A DNA stretch of 64,000 bases. Origin: Sesamum alatum. Its lineage: Eukaryota > Streptophyta > Magnoliopsida > Lamiales > Pedaliaceae. The notes under the pieces are model-generated. The model saw nothing but the letters and a program-made list of their open reading frames with translations, was not told the DNA's origin and did no database searches. The stretch lies in the NCBI GenBank assembly GCA_034509735.1, contig JACGWO010000002.1, positions 21,499,636 through 21,563,635 of the forward strand, in the 5' to 3' direction. Of the stretch, positions 1-12,408 are shown one piece after another. The position numbers were made by a program, and so were the translations under genes. Position 1 is the stretch's first letter, and the number at the start of each line of letters is the position of its first letter.

Positions 1-1456
1 ACGAGGACGCAATGTCTGACATCGACTCGGGAAAATGGCTTGAGGCCATGAAAACCAAAACGGACTCCATGAGTGAGAACCAAGTCTGAAAACTTGTAGA
101 CCCATCCAAAGGCATTAAACCAGTCGGGTACAAATGGGTCTATAAGCGCAAACTTGGCATTGATGGAGAAGTTACAACCTTCAAAGCTAGGCTAGTGGCA
201 AAAGGGTACACTCAACGACCCGGGGTCGACTTTGAGGATACCTATTTGGCTAGGCTAGTGGCTAAGTCCATTCAAATCCTGCTGGTCTTAGCAACATGGT
301 ATCACTATGAAATATGGCAGATGGATGTGAAAATGGCTTTTCTCGATGATTTTGTTGAGGAAGAGATCTACATGGATCAGCCAGAAGGATTCACGGTCGC
401 CGGTGAAGAGCAGAAGGTCTGCCGTCTCTAGAAGTCCATCTATGGCCTCAAGCAAGCATCCTAGAGCTGGAACATTCGCTTCGATGAAGTCACACGAGGT
501 TACAACTTCATCAAGAATGAATCTAACCCTTGTGTATACAAGAAGGTCAGTGGGAGCTCCGTAGTGTTCCTAGTGCTTTATGTGGACGACATTCTACTCA
601 TAGGTAATGATGTTAGAATGTTGAGTAACACAAAAGCTTGCTTATCTACTCAATTTTCTATGAAGGATTTGGGTGAAGTCTCCTACATTCTTGGCATCTA
701 GATCGTTAGGGACAGATCTAGAAGAATGTTAGGATTAACCCAAAACTCGTATATGGAGAAAATCTTAAAAAGGTTTCGCATCGATAACTCCAAACGAGGT
801 TTCCTTCCCATGAGGCATGGGATCATGTTGTCCAAGAAACAGTCTCCTAAGACTGATGAGGAACTTGAAAGGATGAAAGGCATCCCCTATACTTTTGCCG
901 TAGGAAGCATCCAATATACCATCCACTGCACGAGACCTGACATCGCTTACACCTTAAGTGTAATGAGCAGATATCAGTCTTGTGCAGGGGAGGCACATTG
1001 GAATGCAGTCAAGAGCATCCTTAAGTACCCGAGGACTAAGGAAATGTTCTTGGTCTGTGGCAATAGAGAGCTGATCCTGGAAGGCTTTAGCGATGCTAGC
1101 TTCCAGGCGGATGACAATGATGCCAAGTCTCAGTCAAGATATGTGTTCAGGCTCAATGGAGGCGTGGTAGCATGGAAAAGTTCCAGGCAAGCAACCACGG
1201 CTGATTTCACCACTAAGGCCGAATGCATAGCAGCTTCAGAAGCTGCCAAAGAAGCGGTTTGGATGAGAAACTACATGCAAGAGTTGGTGTGGTAGCATTG
1301 TGGAACCCGTACTTATCTTCTACGATAACATGCCATCACCCATCCAAGCACATGAGATGCTACCACCTTTTGAGGGAAATGGTAGGAAGAGGTGACGCTA
1401 CCACCTTTTCAGGGATTAGACATATGGGCGATTGGCTTTAAGGCCAAGTGGGATAT
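1..1456 (+). pseudogene. Ty1/copia reverse transcriptase-RNase H fragment (group B element)
   Basis: The reading frames match the C-terminal half of a plant copia polyprotein: the RT region (KARLVAKG, the first catalytic region QMDVKMAFL, LYVDD at about 575-590) followed by RNase H (AWKSSRQATTADFTTKAE near 1170-1220) and the terminal IRHMGDWL. It is closely related to the better preserved copy on the other strand at 56678-58831. It cannot make protein: in-frame stops occur near 87, 429, 462 and 699, each where the better copy has a CAG, TGG or arginine codon, and the tail between about 1290 and 1420 carries deletions that remove most of the RNase H end. The 5' part lies outside the window. 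A purine tract (1441-1456) and the 3' LTR follow directly, so this is the 3' end of one element. Certain as to family, decayed beyond function. Confidence 0.93.
1441..1456 (+). other. Polypurine tract of group B copia element
   Basis: AGGCCAAGTGGGATAT lies immediately before the LTR start TGTTAGAATA. The same purine-rich AAGTGGGA motif precedes the LTR in the minus-strand elements at 34698, 44573 and 56662. It is the expected site for plus-strand DNA priming. Confidence 0.75.
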
Positions 1457-3425
1457 TGTTAGAATAAGTGACCATGAAGCCAATTTGATTAGCCAAATGT
1501 AACCTATGTCTGAACAATTTTAGAGTTTTAATAAACTGTGATGAATAAGACAGTGATGTTCATCTAGCTTATACTTTGTATGTGTTCACTTTACTGCTTT
1601 ATAACTGTTCCCTGCACAAACAAAGCCCACAGACTGAAATCACATTCCGGGAATTGGAACTACGCTTGGAGGTAGGTTCATGAAATCAGTTTCGCCGAAT
1701 CAGTTTGAAAATCTCTAAGTCAAGGAATCTCGAGAAAGGGTATCGACAATCCACTTGAGACTTACACTAAGCATCTGTTATTGTGTTTCATCGACGGGTG
1801 ACGAGGCTCGTCCATGCAGTGTTAGTGGATCAGCTAGCTAGGTGACAGCTAGCTGAGGTGACTCGCGGGAACCATCTTTTGGAGGACCTTGAGTAGGTAC
1901 GGTTAGGTATGACTTGAGTTCTCGGTTCCAAATGGTATAAGTTGATCCTTGGACTTGAGGGATTACTGTTTACACCTGCACACCGTGCCTGTATCTTAGG
2001 TATGGTGAGGGATTACCAAGTCATAGTTACTGAGTAGTCATAAGCCCTATCTAGTGCGGTCAAGATGTGCAGGGTGACAGTAGATTCCAAGCGAGGATCT
2101 GTCTCCTGTCACAGCGCCGACAGTAGCGTCTTACTATACTCTGAGAGTCATCCTTGAATCTATGGCCACAGTAACTGAATAGAAGGGAGGGATCCCCGAC
2201 GGCGTTTAGTGAGGACGAGCCAACACTTAGGTTCAAGATGGGTACCTATGTTTCCGTGCCCTAGACCCTAAGTGGTGAGACCGTAGATGGAAGGATAAAT
2301 GTACTGTAGAGCCTAAATGCTCATACCACATATTCACCTAGTCTCTAGTGCCATGGACCGTTGCTAGACGGCCACCCGTGGTAACGGACGGATTCCTATC
2401 ATAGGATGATTCGGGGGTTCGACCAAGTCTAGCTGGAGGTGAACCTAAAGATTCACACACAATCCGCACATATAAGGTGTTTAATTTAGAATTAGATTTG
2501 GAGAGGTAGAACAATTAAATTGGATTTAATCGGTTCTAATTTTTCTTGAGATGTTGATTCCTTTAAATTAGATTAAAAGAAATTTAACTAAACTAATAAA
2601 TTAGATTTATTGGAATTAATTACATGGGCGTAAAATAAATATTATTTATTTATGACCCAATGGATTATTTAAATAGAATTTAAATATTCCATTAAATTGA
2701 TGGTTGAGATTAAAGGGAGAGATGAATGGCTAGGATTGACTTGACCAATTCAAGGCCTAGTTTGACTAGGACATTGACTAGGTCAAAATCCTAGTCAAAG
2801 TAATGTTCTAAGGTTGGAGTTTGAGAGGAATAGGATTCCTCCTCTATAAATACTCCTAGGAATTCACTTTAGACAAGATGATGAAAATTTAACACACGCA
2901 CACACACACACGCCTCTTCCTCTGTCTCGACCACTCCCCTTTTTCCCAAGAAAAATTGTTTTGGTTCTTTTGTTTTATACAAATGAACCTAAGGAGGATT
3001 GATCACGTTAATTCATGATGTTTGGTCAATCCATCCTCACTAAATTATATACACTTGATTTTTCGCTAGCACGGGGATCAAGATACGTGGGCGGATTGCG
3101 TGTACGATTTAGAGGGTCTCAATTCGAGATCTTGGTGCAAAACGGGGAACAATGCAAGTAGCGATTTGAACACAAAATGACAACCATGTAGGTTTTACGT
3201 TTAGTTATTTTCGGATTCTACAACCCTATAGCCTCCATGATTTTGTATGTTGTTTATTTTAGTCATGAGATACACCGAATGCCCGAGAGGTTCAAGAGAA
3301 CACCCCTTGAACGTGTAGTTTTAATCTTGTATTAGCATGCTTTAAATTTTGCAATTATGTTTTATACCGCGCTTCCACATTCGCGCTCTTCCCGGGACGA
3401 TCCACACGCCTACCCTAGGCTTTCA
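1457..3425 (+). mobile_element. Group B copia 3' LTR
   Basis: It starts TGTTAGAATAAGTGACC right after the polypurine tract and ends CTTTCA at 3425. Group B LTRs on the other strand (4746, 46863, 54686) begin TGAAAG with a nearby GATCGTCCCGGG, the complement of the CCCGGGACGATCCACA seen here at 3391-3406. A 13-base insertion (CGCCTACCCTAGG) separates that motif from the terminal CTTTCA. The interior has the LTR core shared by all groups near 2335-2450. The flank after 3425 is the middle of an A'-type LTR on the minus strand, so the element inserted there; the 5-base right flank is TAATT, and the matching left flank is outside the window. Confidence 0.88.
2845..2852 (+). promoter_or_regulatory. 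TATA box of group B LTR
   Basis: TATAAATA follows a CTCCTC tract and precedes an (AC)n stretch at about 2892-2911. The same TATAAATA occurs at the equivalent place in other B-type LTRs (5246-5253 and 42844-42851 on the minus strand; TATATAAA at 55266-55273). This conservation, and the position in the last third of the LTR, supports a pol II promoter at the U3/R border. Confidence 0.65.
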
Positions 3426-4723
3426 TAATTTTATTGTAATCCAATTATAATAAGCCCATGAATTAAGTCCTATTTAACTCATAGTCCAATTAAATAATTA
3501 TAATTGATCTTTTAATCCAATTAAAAGATCCAAGCTTCGATTCTCTACTTAATCCATATTTCCCATTTACCCATAAAATGAGGGCCCGACACAATATCAG
3601 CCCATCCATCCAATGGTCAATCCCATAAGTAATCCAATTACTTATCATCCTCGAAAATTGACTCCAAGTCAATTCCTTCACCTCCTCGGTGATTTGTGTG
3701 TGACCCTTTCGGTTCATCCTCAACTAGACTTGGGCTTGTGTCCAACAAGAGCCCGTCACCATGGGTGGCCGTCTAGCAATGGTTCATGGCACTAGATACT
3801 AGGTGAATGTTGGCGTGAACATTTAGGCGCCGATTCCATACGGGTACAGTCCTACTGTCGATCGTCTCCCGGACTTAGTCTAGGGTATGGGAATTCAGGT
3901 CAGTTCCCATCCTTGACTAGGCAACTATGCTTTATTCCTGAGATGCGTTTACTCTATTGATTGACATAGGAAATCTTTTCCTACTCAATCAATTGCTATG
4001 GCCATCGACTTTTAGAGTCTAAACCATCTCAGAGCGCATAGGAGACATCACCGTCATATACTGACAGGGCACAAATCTTATTTTGGAATCCACTGTCCTC
4101 GCTACATACTCCAACTGCACTGGACAAGGCTTATAATGACCATCTTACAGAATGATCACCTCTCGCCAGATCCAAGATACAGTCTTCGTATGCACGTGAC
4201 TGCCATGATTCCTCAAGTCCGAGGACTAATCCCATACTATCTGAACCAGAAATTTCAGTCATACCGACCAAGCCTCTTAGGCTTCCATATGACGATTCCG
4301 GCGAGTCAGTTCAGTCGGTCAACCACCTTGTCAACTAACCCACTAAAATTGCATAGACGACCTTCGTCTGTCGGCGATGAAAGTCGGCACTCACCCAGTG
4401 AATGCAATACTTAGTGCAAGTCTCGATAGGACACTCGATGCCCAGTCTCGAGGTCTCGACTTGGAACGTTTCAGACCAACCCTCAGAAGTTGGTTTCATA
4501 GCCGCCATCCATTCCGCAACATAAGAACATGGGTTATCTAATTGGTCTGTGGGCATTTGTTATGACCTTGAAATGCCGTTCAACATTAGTAGTAAGCACA
4601 AAAAACACAGTGCCGGTGATGAATACTTACTCTATTCTTCAAGATAATATTATTGTAATAAAGATGGGTGAATAGTTCCCATAACCGCCAATCCAATTGG
4701 CTTTTTGATCACCTATTCTAACA
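3426..4723 (-). mobile_element. Group A' copia 3' LTR, truncated
   Basis: Aligns by eye with the inner and U3 part of the A' LTRs at 32475-34697 and 39863-42083, including the shared core (3750-3806), the CTGTCA-type palindrome near 4055, and the A'-specific end with GGGCATTTGTT and a terminal TCACCTATTCTAACA at 4723. The first third is missing because a group B element (1-3425) sits in it. A purine tract complement (ATCTCCCACTTAACC) follows at 4724, so this is the 3' LTR of the dead element 4724-9014. More diverged from the other A' LTRs than they are from each other, so older. Confidence 0.85.
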
Positions 4724-4745
4724 ATCTCCCACTTAACCTCAAAGC

Positions 4746-6654
4746 TGAAAGATTGTGGATCATCCCGGGAAATAGCGCGAATCCGGAAGCGCGGTATAAA
4801 ATTAAATAACAAAAATTAAACATGCTTTACGTAAATAAAAGAACACGTTCAAGGGGTGTGCCCTTAAAAATAAAAGAGAGGGACAAAAAATTAAATCGGA
4901 ACCTACCGATTGTCGTTTTCATCTTCTAACCGGTACTCGCGTTGTTCCCCGATTTGCGCCAAATCTCGTATGTGAGATTCTCCAAATTGTGACACGCAAT
5001 CCACCCAGGTATCTTGTACGTCGTGCTAGAGAATGAACAAGTATATTGGAGAGGACGGATCAATCACACGTGATTAGGTTAACGGGATTAATCCTCCTAT
5101 GTTCCATTGTTCCAAGAACAAAAGAACAAGAAACGAAACTTGGAGAGTGAGAGAGAGAGGCGGATGAGATTAGAGGGAGAGAGCATAGGAGTTGTAGCGT
5201 GTGTGTTGGAGATTCATCATCTCTCTTATGTGGAGGGGCTAGGACTATTTATAGAGGAGGAGTTTAATCCTCTTCAAACTCCAACTCTAGAAGACTAATT
5301 TGACTAGGATTTTGACCTAGTCAAAGTCCTAGTCAAAGTAGTATTTGACCTAGTCAAATTCAATCCTAGCCATCCATGTCTCCTTTTAATCTCAACCATT
5401 AATTTAATTTAATGGAATATTTAAAATCTATATAAATATTCCAAAGAGAAATAAATAAATATAATAAATATAAATATTTATTCTAGTCCCATTAAATTAA
5501 TTTTCTAATAAATCTAATTTATTAGATTAATCCCTTTTATCTAATAAAAGGAATTAATTCTCTCCAAGAAAATTAAGGACCTGATTAAATCCAATTTAAT
5601 CATTCCATTTCTCCAATATTTAATTCTAAATTAAATACTTAATGTGTGTGGATTGTGTGTGACTCTTTAGGTTCACCTTTCAGCTAGACTTAGTCGGATT
5701 CCCAGATTCCGCCCGTTACCATGGGTGGCCATCTAGCAACGGTCCATGGCACTAGAGATTAGGTGAATATTCGGGGATGAACATTTAGGCTCCAACAGTA
5801 CACTTGTCCTTCCGTCTACGATCTAACCACTTAAGGTCTAGGGCACGGAAATTGCAGGTACCCATTTTGGACCTAAGTGTCGGTCTGTTCTTACTAAACG
5901 CCGCAAGGGAAACCTTCCCTTCTGTTCAGTTACTGTGGCCACAGATTTTAGGGACAAGACATAGAGCATATGTGAGACTCAACTGTCAATGCCTTTTGAC
6001 AGGAGACAGATCCTTTCTTAGAAACTACTGTCACTCTGTACACCAGAGCTGCACTATACATGGCTTATGACTACTCAAGTGCTTCTTGGCAATCTCTCAC
6101 CATATCTAAGATACACACCTGATATACAAGTAAACTCAGCAGTTCGTCAAGTCAAAGGACTTGACCTGTACTGTCGGAACCGGGAACAAACGTCATACCC
6201 AGCCGACCCTACTCAAGGTCCTCCGTAAGACGGTTCCCGCAAGTCACCTCAGTTAGCTACTCCCCAACTGGCTAACCCATTAACATTGCTTAGACGATCT
6301 TCATCACCCGTCGATGAAATACGACAGCAGATGCTTAGTGCAAGTCTCAAGGGGAATCTCAGTACCCATTTTCGAGATTCCTTGACTTGGAGATTTACGG
6401 ATTGATTCGGGGGGACTGATTTCACGGACCTACCTCCAAGCGTAGTCCCAGTCCCCCGAAATACATTTTCAGTCCGTGGGCTTTGTTTGTGTAGTGAACA
6501 GATATGTAATGCAGATAAAGTGAACACAAACAAAGTAATGTCAAATGAATTTCACTTCTTTATTCATTAATGATTTATCAAATCCCTGAAATTGTCTAGA
6601 CATAGGTTACATTTTTGCCTGCAAAGATTGGCTAAATGGTCACCTATTCTAACA
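4746..6654 (-). mobile_element. Solo LTR, group B
   Basis: Reads TGAAAGATTGTGGATC at 4746 through TCACCTATTCTAACA at 6654, both known group B LTR ends. It is flanked by perfect 5-base duplications, AAAGC at 4741-4745 and AAAGC at 6655-6659; deleting one copy plus the LTR restores a continuous pol sequence (CCTCAAAGC then CAATTAGCC). No internal element sequence remains, so it is a solo LTR left by recombination between two LTRs. A minus-strand TATAAATA lies at 5246-5253. Confidence 0.92.
5246..5253 (-). promoter_or_regulatory. TATA box of solo group B LTR
   Basis: On the minus strand this reads TATAAATA after CCTCCTC, the same arrangement as at 2845-2852. Confidence 0.6.
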
Positions 6655-9014
6655 AAAGCCAATTAGCCATGTCACTTAGAACATTCTGAGAATGAGTAAT
6701 CTGTGATACCGGCTCAGTCTCGTAGGTTTACTTTATTTTTTCTGCCGAGGTAAAACGGTCCAACTGTATCTCGCCACTTCCTACCATCACTACCTGCTGA
6801 TGGTGGCTGTCTAAGAATTTTTCATGGATCTTGTGCTGAGATCTCGGGCCCAAAAGGCTTTAGCCATAGCCCAGTTATCAACCTCCAAGGCAACTACTGG
6901 CTCCGCCGTGCTAGACACCACATCCATCCAATGGGTGCTATTTTCATGCAAACCATATTCCAGAAACAACTTCCAAAGTCAGCATATATTCGACTTTCAT
7001 GATGAAATGTCGTGGTATCCTGTTTGGGACCTTTCCAAGTTACCACACTCACCATTAAATCCAAACATACATAAATACTGAGACTAATTATTATTCACAT
7101 GATTCTAGAAGCTAGTATCGCTATAGCTTTCCAGAATCAACTCTCCATAAACCATGCATCGAGAACACTTCTCTAATCCTTATTCAGGTCTTAAAGACTG
7201 CTCTCAACTGTTGACTATTGCCTCCTCGGTACACACCCGATATCCATTATTATGTAGGATGCATAAACAACACCAGGCCCTATGCACTGAATAACATACC
7301 CATGCTGCGTACGACAACGACATAGGGAATGTAAAACATCTAAGCTTCCTCATTACTCAATTGTGACTAAGTTTTAGACAGCTTGGCCCTATGAATGAGA
7401 ATCCAATTCCTTTCATGGAGAATTGCGTGAACAATACTCATGTTTCTAGTGTTTCCTAACATCTTAATTTCATTCCAAATGAATAAGACGTTACACACTT
7501 AACACTCGGAACACAACCGAATTTCAAGACAGATCCCGCAGGTCCAAGCCATAGATCCAATCTCGATGTCTAACATCGCTTCTCCATATGTCCTTTCGAT
7601 CATGCTCCAATTGACCGATCGAACCCAGAAACCTGTACCCATCAGGTATTTAAGGTATTCTGGCCATCCCTAAGAGGACAGGAATATAGTCAGTGGGAAA
7701 TAACCTGATGTTTGCATTATTCTGCTCTAGACCTGCACAAACCAGACACCGAGTCTAGTCTATCTTCCTACTCGTCCTTTGACGTATGTAGGACCATCCA
7801 CATACTCAAGAACATTGTAGGATACAGGCTTTCCAAACCATATCATGACTTTAACTAGCTACGAAAGTGCATATTTCTCAACCTGGCTAAGGTAACTTCA
7901 GTGAAATACCGAGCGAACCAAGTCCAATAGGGTTCGTTTTCTCCCTTATCAGAGACCATTCAACCAAAGGCCGCTTAAAGAACAATTTCATTGATTGAGA
8001 ATTCCATTCTCATTTGGATATTCGAGAACTCCCACTTAGTACATGTCCTCTCGATCTAATAAAAAGGTAACCAATTTGATTCGCCACTCCAAGCCTAATA
8101 CCCCGAACCTACCACAGGTTCTTTGGCTTGTGAATCCTCTTTTAGTTTTGTGTATTCAGTAACCTTACAGATATCTTTTTGGATCCAACCCAATAGGCTA
8201 TTGGCACTCCCACTAAATACACCCCTCTCGATCTAATCGAAAGGTGACAAGTTTGGTTCACCACTCCATGTCTGATTCCCCGAACCTACCAAAAGTTCTT
8301 AGACTTGCGAACCCTTTTCTGGTCCTGTGTATTCAATAATTCATAGAAGTCCTTTTGGATCCAATCCAATAAACTATCGACAATCCCACTTTGTCTAACA
8401 AAATGGCTCTTTAGTCTTTTCCTCCTCAGAGAAGATTTGCAAGGTAGCAGATCCAAATCATTTGTTGCTAGACTCTTTGGATCTTCCAACTTCCTCATCC
8501 TTAATTAAAGGAAACTGACCTAGCCATGGATGCCAAATCCGTAAGTTCATCTTGATTGTATCCATTTTAGTCATTTATTTTGAGTACTCATAATCCAATT
8601 ATGGGACAGTGTCAAGTGTTTATGTACCAAACCTAGCAGACAAGAATCGCCATTCTTTGTCGAATAAAAGTAATTCTACTGATCAAATTATTGTATCCAA
8701 AATTGTCCAACAATAAATGGAACATATTTTTATTATGTTAGGTTACATAATTCCCACAGACACAATCTTAACATGATGGCTACTAAGCCTAACTAGTCCT
8801 TAGTCTTTGCAGCAACAGTTTCGCTATTACTAGACCTTAGGATCATCTACCATAGCTTTCTATTTCTTATCATCACCTGTGAACCACTCACAGGTTATGA
8901 ACGACTGGTATCCAGTACCAAAGAACAAAACAGTGATCATATTAATACTAAATTAAATGTCACCTTCATTGGATAGGGGCTTTAGGAAACTCCCTCTTCC
9001 AATGTCCCTTTTCT

Positions 9015-10402
9015 GCATGCCTCCGTAGAGTGCCCGTAATCATTATGGAATTGATAGAATTTATCCGGCTTGGGTCGCGTGGGGCCTTCTCTAGCACCCG
9101 GAGGCTGAATCAATAGCCCCTTCCCCTCTACTGCCATGAGGGCTTGAGTGATAAGGGCATCGAGGGGAGTGTAGACAGGAGGTCCCCGCTGAAAGAGGGG
9201 CTTCCTATCTCGTCCATCGGCGGGGCCTTCCTTGTGGCCCCCTCCGCATGGGTGTCCTTTCTCTTCTCGCCCCAACCTTCCTTCTTGGAGGCTTGGGCCT
9301 CCTCCATATTAATGTATTTAGCTGCTCTAGCCAAGAGGCTATGAAAATTTATTGTCGGCTTCTTGGCCAGGGATTTAAAGAGATCCCCATCCAAGAGCCC
9401 TTAAGAGAAGGCGCTAGCCTTAACTTTCTGCGTAGCCGTAGGGACTTCCAAAGCAGCGGTGTTGAATCGATGTAGGTAATCCCTCAGGGACTCAGAATCC
9501 TTTTGCCGAACAGTGAAGAGACTAAGGGGGTCTTGCAATGTTTTCTACTATTGGTGAATTGTTGGAGGAATAGCGAGTGGAGCTCCTGGAAATATCTCAC
9601 TGAGCTAGCAGGTATATGGTTGAACCACTGCTGGGCCGCCCGGGCGAACATGATAACAAAGACCCCGCAATTGATCCCATCTATGTATCGATGGAGGAGA
9701 GCTATATTCTCAAATCGGGACAAGTGCTCCTGCGGATCGGTGTTGCCATAATATTCCGCATTAGGCGGTATCCAACAGTTGGGAGGAAGGTCGTTCGCCA
9801 TGATATCTTCGCTAAACGGGATGTCGTTCTACACTTCCAGCGGGACTCTCATCATCATGTGCGGCACGTCCTGCAAAACGTTTCTGTAAATGTTCTAGTT
9901 GAGCCTCCCAACAAGGGGAAGTTTCATTCTATTCCAGGGGAGGAGGAATTGGTTCCTCCTCCGGGAGTTCGAGGGGCCTCCTCACCTTCCGCAAGCCCTC
10001 TAACCACTGGCGGGGCTCCCCGAGGCCTGGGGGCCACCGTTGCTAGAGGGATAGTGTTGACTGCTGCCATCTGTGGCCACATGGAAAACGTAATCATCTG
10101 CTGGATGGCTGCCATCAATCTCGGGGACAACCTATTAGAGGGGGTGACCGAATGGGTGCTGTCCCGAGGAGGATCCGACAAGGGATCGGAAGGATCGAGA
10201 ATCCTGCCTCACTCCTCCTAGAGGAAGCCCCCACGTGCAACACCTGAAGGTCAACATGAGCATCTGAGGCCTTCTACTTGCCTAGTCCGCTGTTGGGAGT
10301 TTTCACAATCCTCATGTTTTAGTTTTGTTGCCTAGTCCGCTGTTGGGAGTTTCCATAATCGTCACGTTTTAGTTCTGTATTCTCACAGATGACGCCAATT
10401 GA
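9015..10402 (-). pseudogene. Ty3/gypsy (Tat-like) gag, frameshifted and truncated
   Basis: Minus-strand frames read in order: an N-terminal gag region (10181-9924, with MAAIQQMITFSMWP), the retrotransposon gag domain (9801-9484: DPQEHLSRFENIALLHRY, ARAAQQWFNHIPASSVRYFQ, FLQQFTNSRKHCKTPL), a linker, and a zinc-knuckle-like tail (9275-8982: DKFYQFHNDYGHSTEAC). These strings are typical of plant Tat/Retand-type gypsy gag. Frames change between the blocks, so no full protein can be made. The element ends abruptly at about 9014, where its knuckle runs into the copia gag knuckle; protease and pol are absent. The leader 10222-10402 has TTGGCGTCATCTGTGAGAA-like sequence (minus) next to the LTR, resembling the primer-site region of Tat/Athila elements. 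Confidence 0.85.
10278..10377 (-). repeat. 50-bp tandem duplication in the gypsy leader
   Basis: Two units (10278-10327 and 10328-10377), each starting TTGCCTAGTCCGCTGTTGGG, differ at a few positions. They lie between the LTR and the gag start. Confidence 0.85.
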
Positions 10403-11090
10403 TGTGAGCTAAAATAGCTCGTTCTTGGGGTTGAGTGGACTGGACCTTGAATTTCTGCAAGCTACTGAAAGGGGACTTACAAAAAAAGTATTAGCACTCT
10501 GATGCTGAAGCCAGTAAGTAGTTATGGGAGAATAAATTTGAAGAAAGAAATAGAATGATAAGATTTCATGAAAAATGAGCATAAAATGAACTTGGCGCCA
10601 GTTCAGAGCATAAATTCATGTATTAGAGTGCTAAAAAAAATGTTACTTGTGCCAGCTAAGTAGGCTGGTATTTATAGAGGAAGACCCATGATTGTGAAGG
10701 ACTCTTTGTTGACCTGGACTCTAGGAGGGCCAAGTACCGACCTCCCTAGACCTCTGCAGCATCTGGACTACTAGAAAGTAGGAAGGTGGTTGGAGGAGTT
10801 TCGCAAGGATGAGGATAAGGTTGGGGCAACCCTTATCCACACTTCCTGGTACGCTCGGGCCTTTCCTTGGGACTCCGTGGTTGGGCTCACATCCTCCGCC
10901 TGGGCTGGGCCTTTCCTCTCCTGGGGAGAGGCCTGCCTGGTGCTTCCTTGGGCTGGACCGGTGTTCCTTTTGGGCCACCTTTGAGGGTTTGTAGGCTTTT
11001 GTGTAAGGCTTCGATATTTCTTTTTGGCTCCCAAAAACCTCCTTGGGCCTTTGAGCCTCGTGTTTGAGCGAAATATTTTAGTACATATCA
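10403..11090 (-). mobile_element. Ty3/gypsy 5' LTR
   Basis: On the minus strand the segment begins TGATATGTACTAAAATATTT and ends GCTCACA, giving TG...CA ends over 688 bp, directly followed by the primer-site-like TCAATTGGCGTCATCTG and the gag region. No second LTR is in the window because the element is cut at about 9014, so the boundary is inferred from termini only. Confidence 0.72.
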
Positions 11091-11164
11091 ATAAGGTTAC
11101 AAAATAATTTTAGATAAAGGTACTTTGGTCTTCTAAAAATTCATTAAAGGAATCGTCTCATTTG

Positions 11165-12408
11165 TGATAAATACTGTTCGAGCCGTCAAATATAATTACT
11201 GATTCTAAAACTGCAGTAGTAGTGAAACCAGGTCGAATCCCTAGGGAACTATGAATTAATTTCTCAGCCTAGTCGTGGCAACCAAAAGGGGGGATGTGAA
11301 TTGAGAATTAACTACTAACACATATAAACTAAATAGAAAGCAAGAATAAATAACTAAGATGAGATCACTAGAGAGAAATTCCAATTCAAAGGAGTGTATC
11401 ACCCAATCGTTATGTCTATCATAGGTCACTAATGATTAATTTCACAACCAAGCATTCAACTTTGAAATCTATTAGGATAGCCGTAACAAATTCTTGTTTC
11501 TATTGTAATGGATTTGACTCAAGCATCTAAATTCAAACTTATTATATCAAGACTAGGCATGATAGCATTCCATATCAAATCAATAATAGCATTTGCATCA
11601 ATTGAAACAGTTGAACCTAAATCAAACAATTGAGATGGCTGCAATTATCTTACCTAGTTTTCTCGTCCCAACAAATAAATCATTCAAATCATATAATAAT
11701 TTTTTTGCTACTCATACCAATCATTCATGACAATTACGGATCACTGAAACCATGGATAGCATTGAAAAATTAACATTGAGTCGAATTGTCAGATCTATCA
11801 ATAATAATCATTCCATAAACAGTAATGCAGGATGAGAAATACTCGGGAAAAAAATAGATAAGATCAAAATCTCAAAACATAAAAATTGTGTTCAACGTTT
11901 CCCTTGAATCAGAATAAAATTAGCTACACATCATTTGTGTAGAAAAACCTAAAATCCTATAGCAAAACATAAAATAAAAAAAAGGAGAAGGGGAGAGATG
12001 ATCTAAACTAAAAGGGTGAATCAAATATGAAATTCGATATTGATCTTCAACCTTAAGACCCCTTTTTATAGCTCCAATAATGTGTTTCTCTTGCCTTCCA
12101 ACTTGCTGTCTGGAAAAGGAAACAAATCGCAGTCAAAATCTTTCCAAATCTTCTTTTTTTCTCGCGCAGACTGACTCGAACATTCGTTAAGGTGCGGTCA
12201 CGCCTTAATGGTTTCTCAATTCTTTTTTGTCTTCTTTTGCCTTAATCACTTTCCAAATTCATTTGGGCCTTTTTAACTCTATTTTCTTCAAAATATGTCA
12301 TAACAACTCCTACATTCAAAAGATGGATTATTCAAAGATCTATGTAATAAAATCCTTCTAAAATACTCAAAATAAATATGCATAGTAGCGTTAAATTATG
12401 TGTTATCA
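11165..12408 (-). mobile_element. Candidate LTR-like element with TGATAA/TTATCA ends
   Basis: The segment starts TGATAAATAC and ends GTGTTATCA, so each strand reads TGATAA...TTATCA. The minus-strand start (TGATAACACATAATTTAACG) and the stretch GGTCGAATCCCTAGGGAACT near 11231 resemble LTR sequences common in plants. There is no coding frame and no clean target duplication (left flank ATTTG, right flank GTTGT), so it may be a solo LTR with a decayed flank or another non-autonomous element. Confidence 0.42.

Larger units (their letters stand above)
4724..9014 (-). pseudogene. Dead pol of an old A' copia element, split by a solo LTR
   Basis: After removal of the solo LTR (4746-6654) the sequence runs from the polypurine tract complement through decayed RNase H and RT sequence, the integrase N-terminal region (8286-8498, minus, reading like SLATNDLDLLPCKSSLRRK and LLDWIQKD) to the gag zinc-knuckle region at about 8985-9014. 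No long frame survives. About 2.3 kb lies between polypurine tract and zinc knuckle, against about 3.2 kb in the B element at 56662-59930, so RT/integrase sequence is missing. It is collinear with 34698-37120, for example at 7226-7432 versus 35276-35466, which points to a shared dead ancestor. At 9014 it is cut by a gypsy element. Confidence 0.82.
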
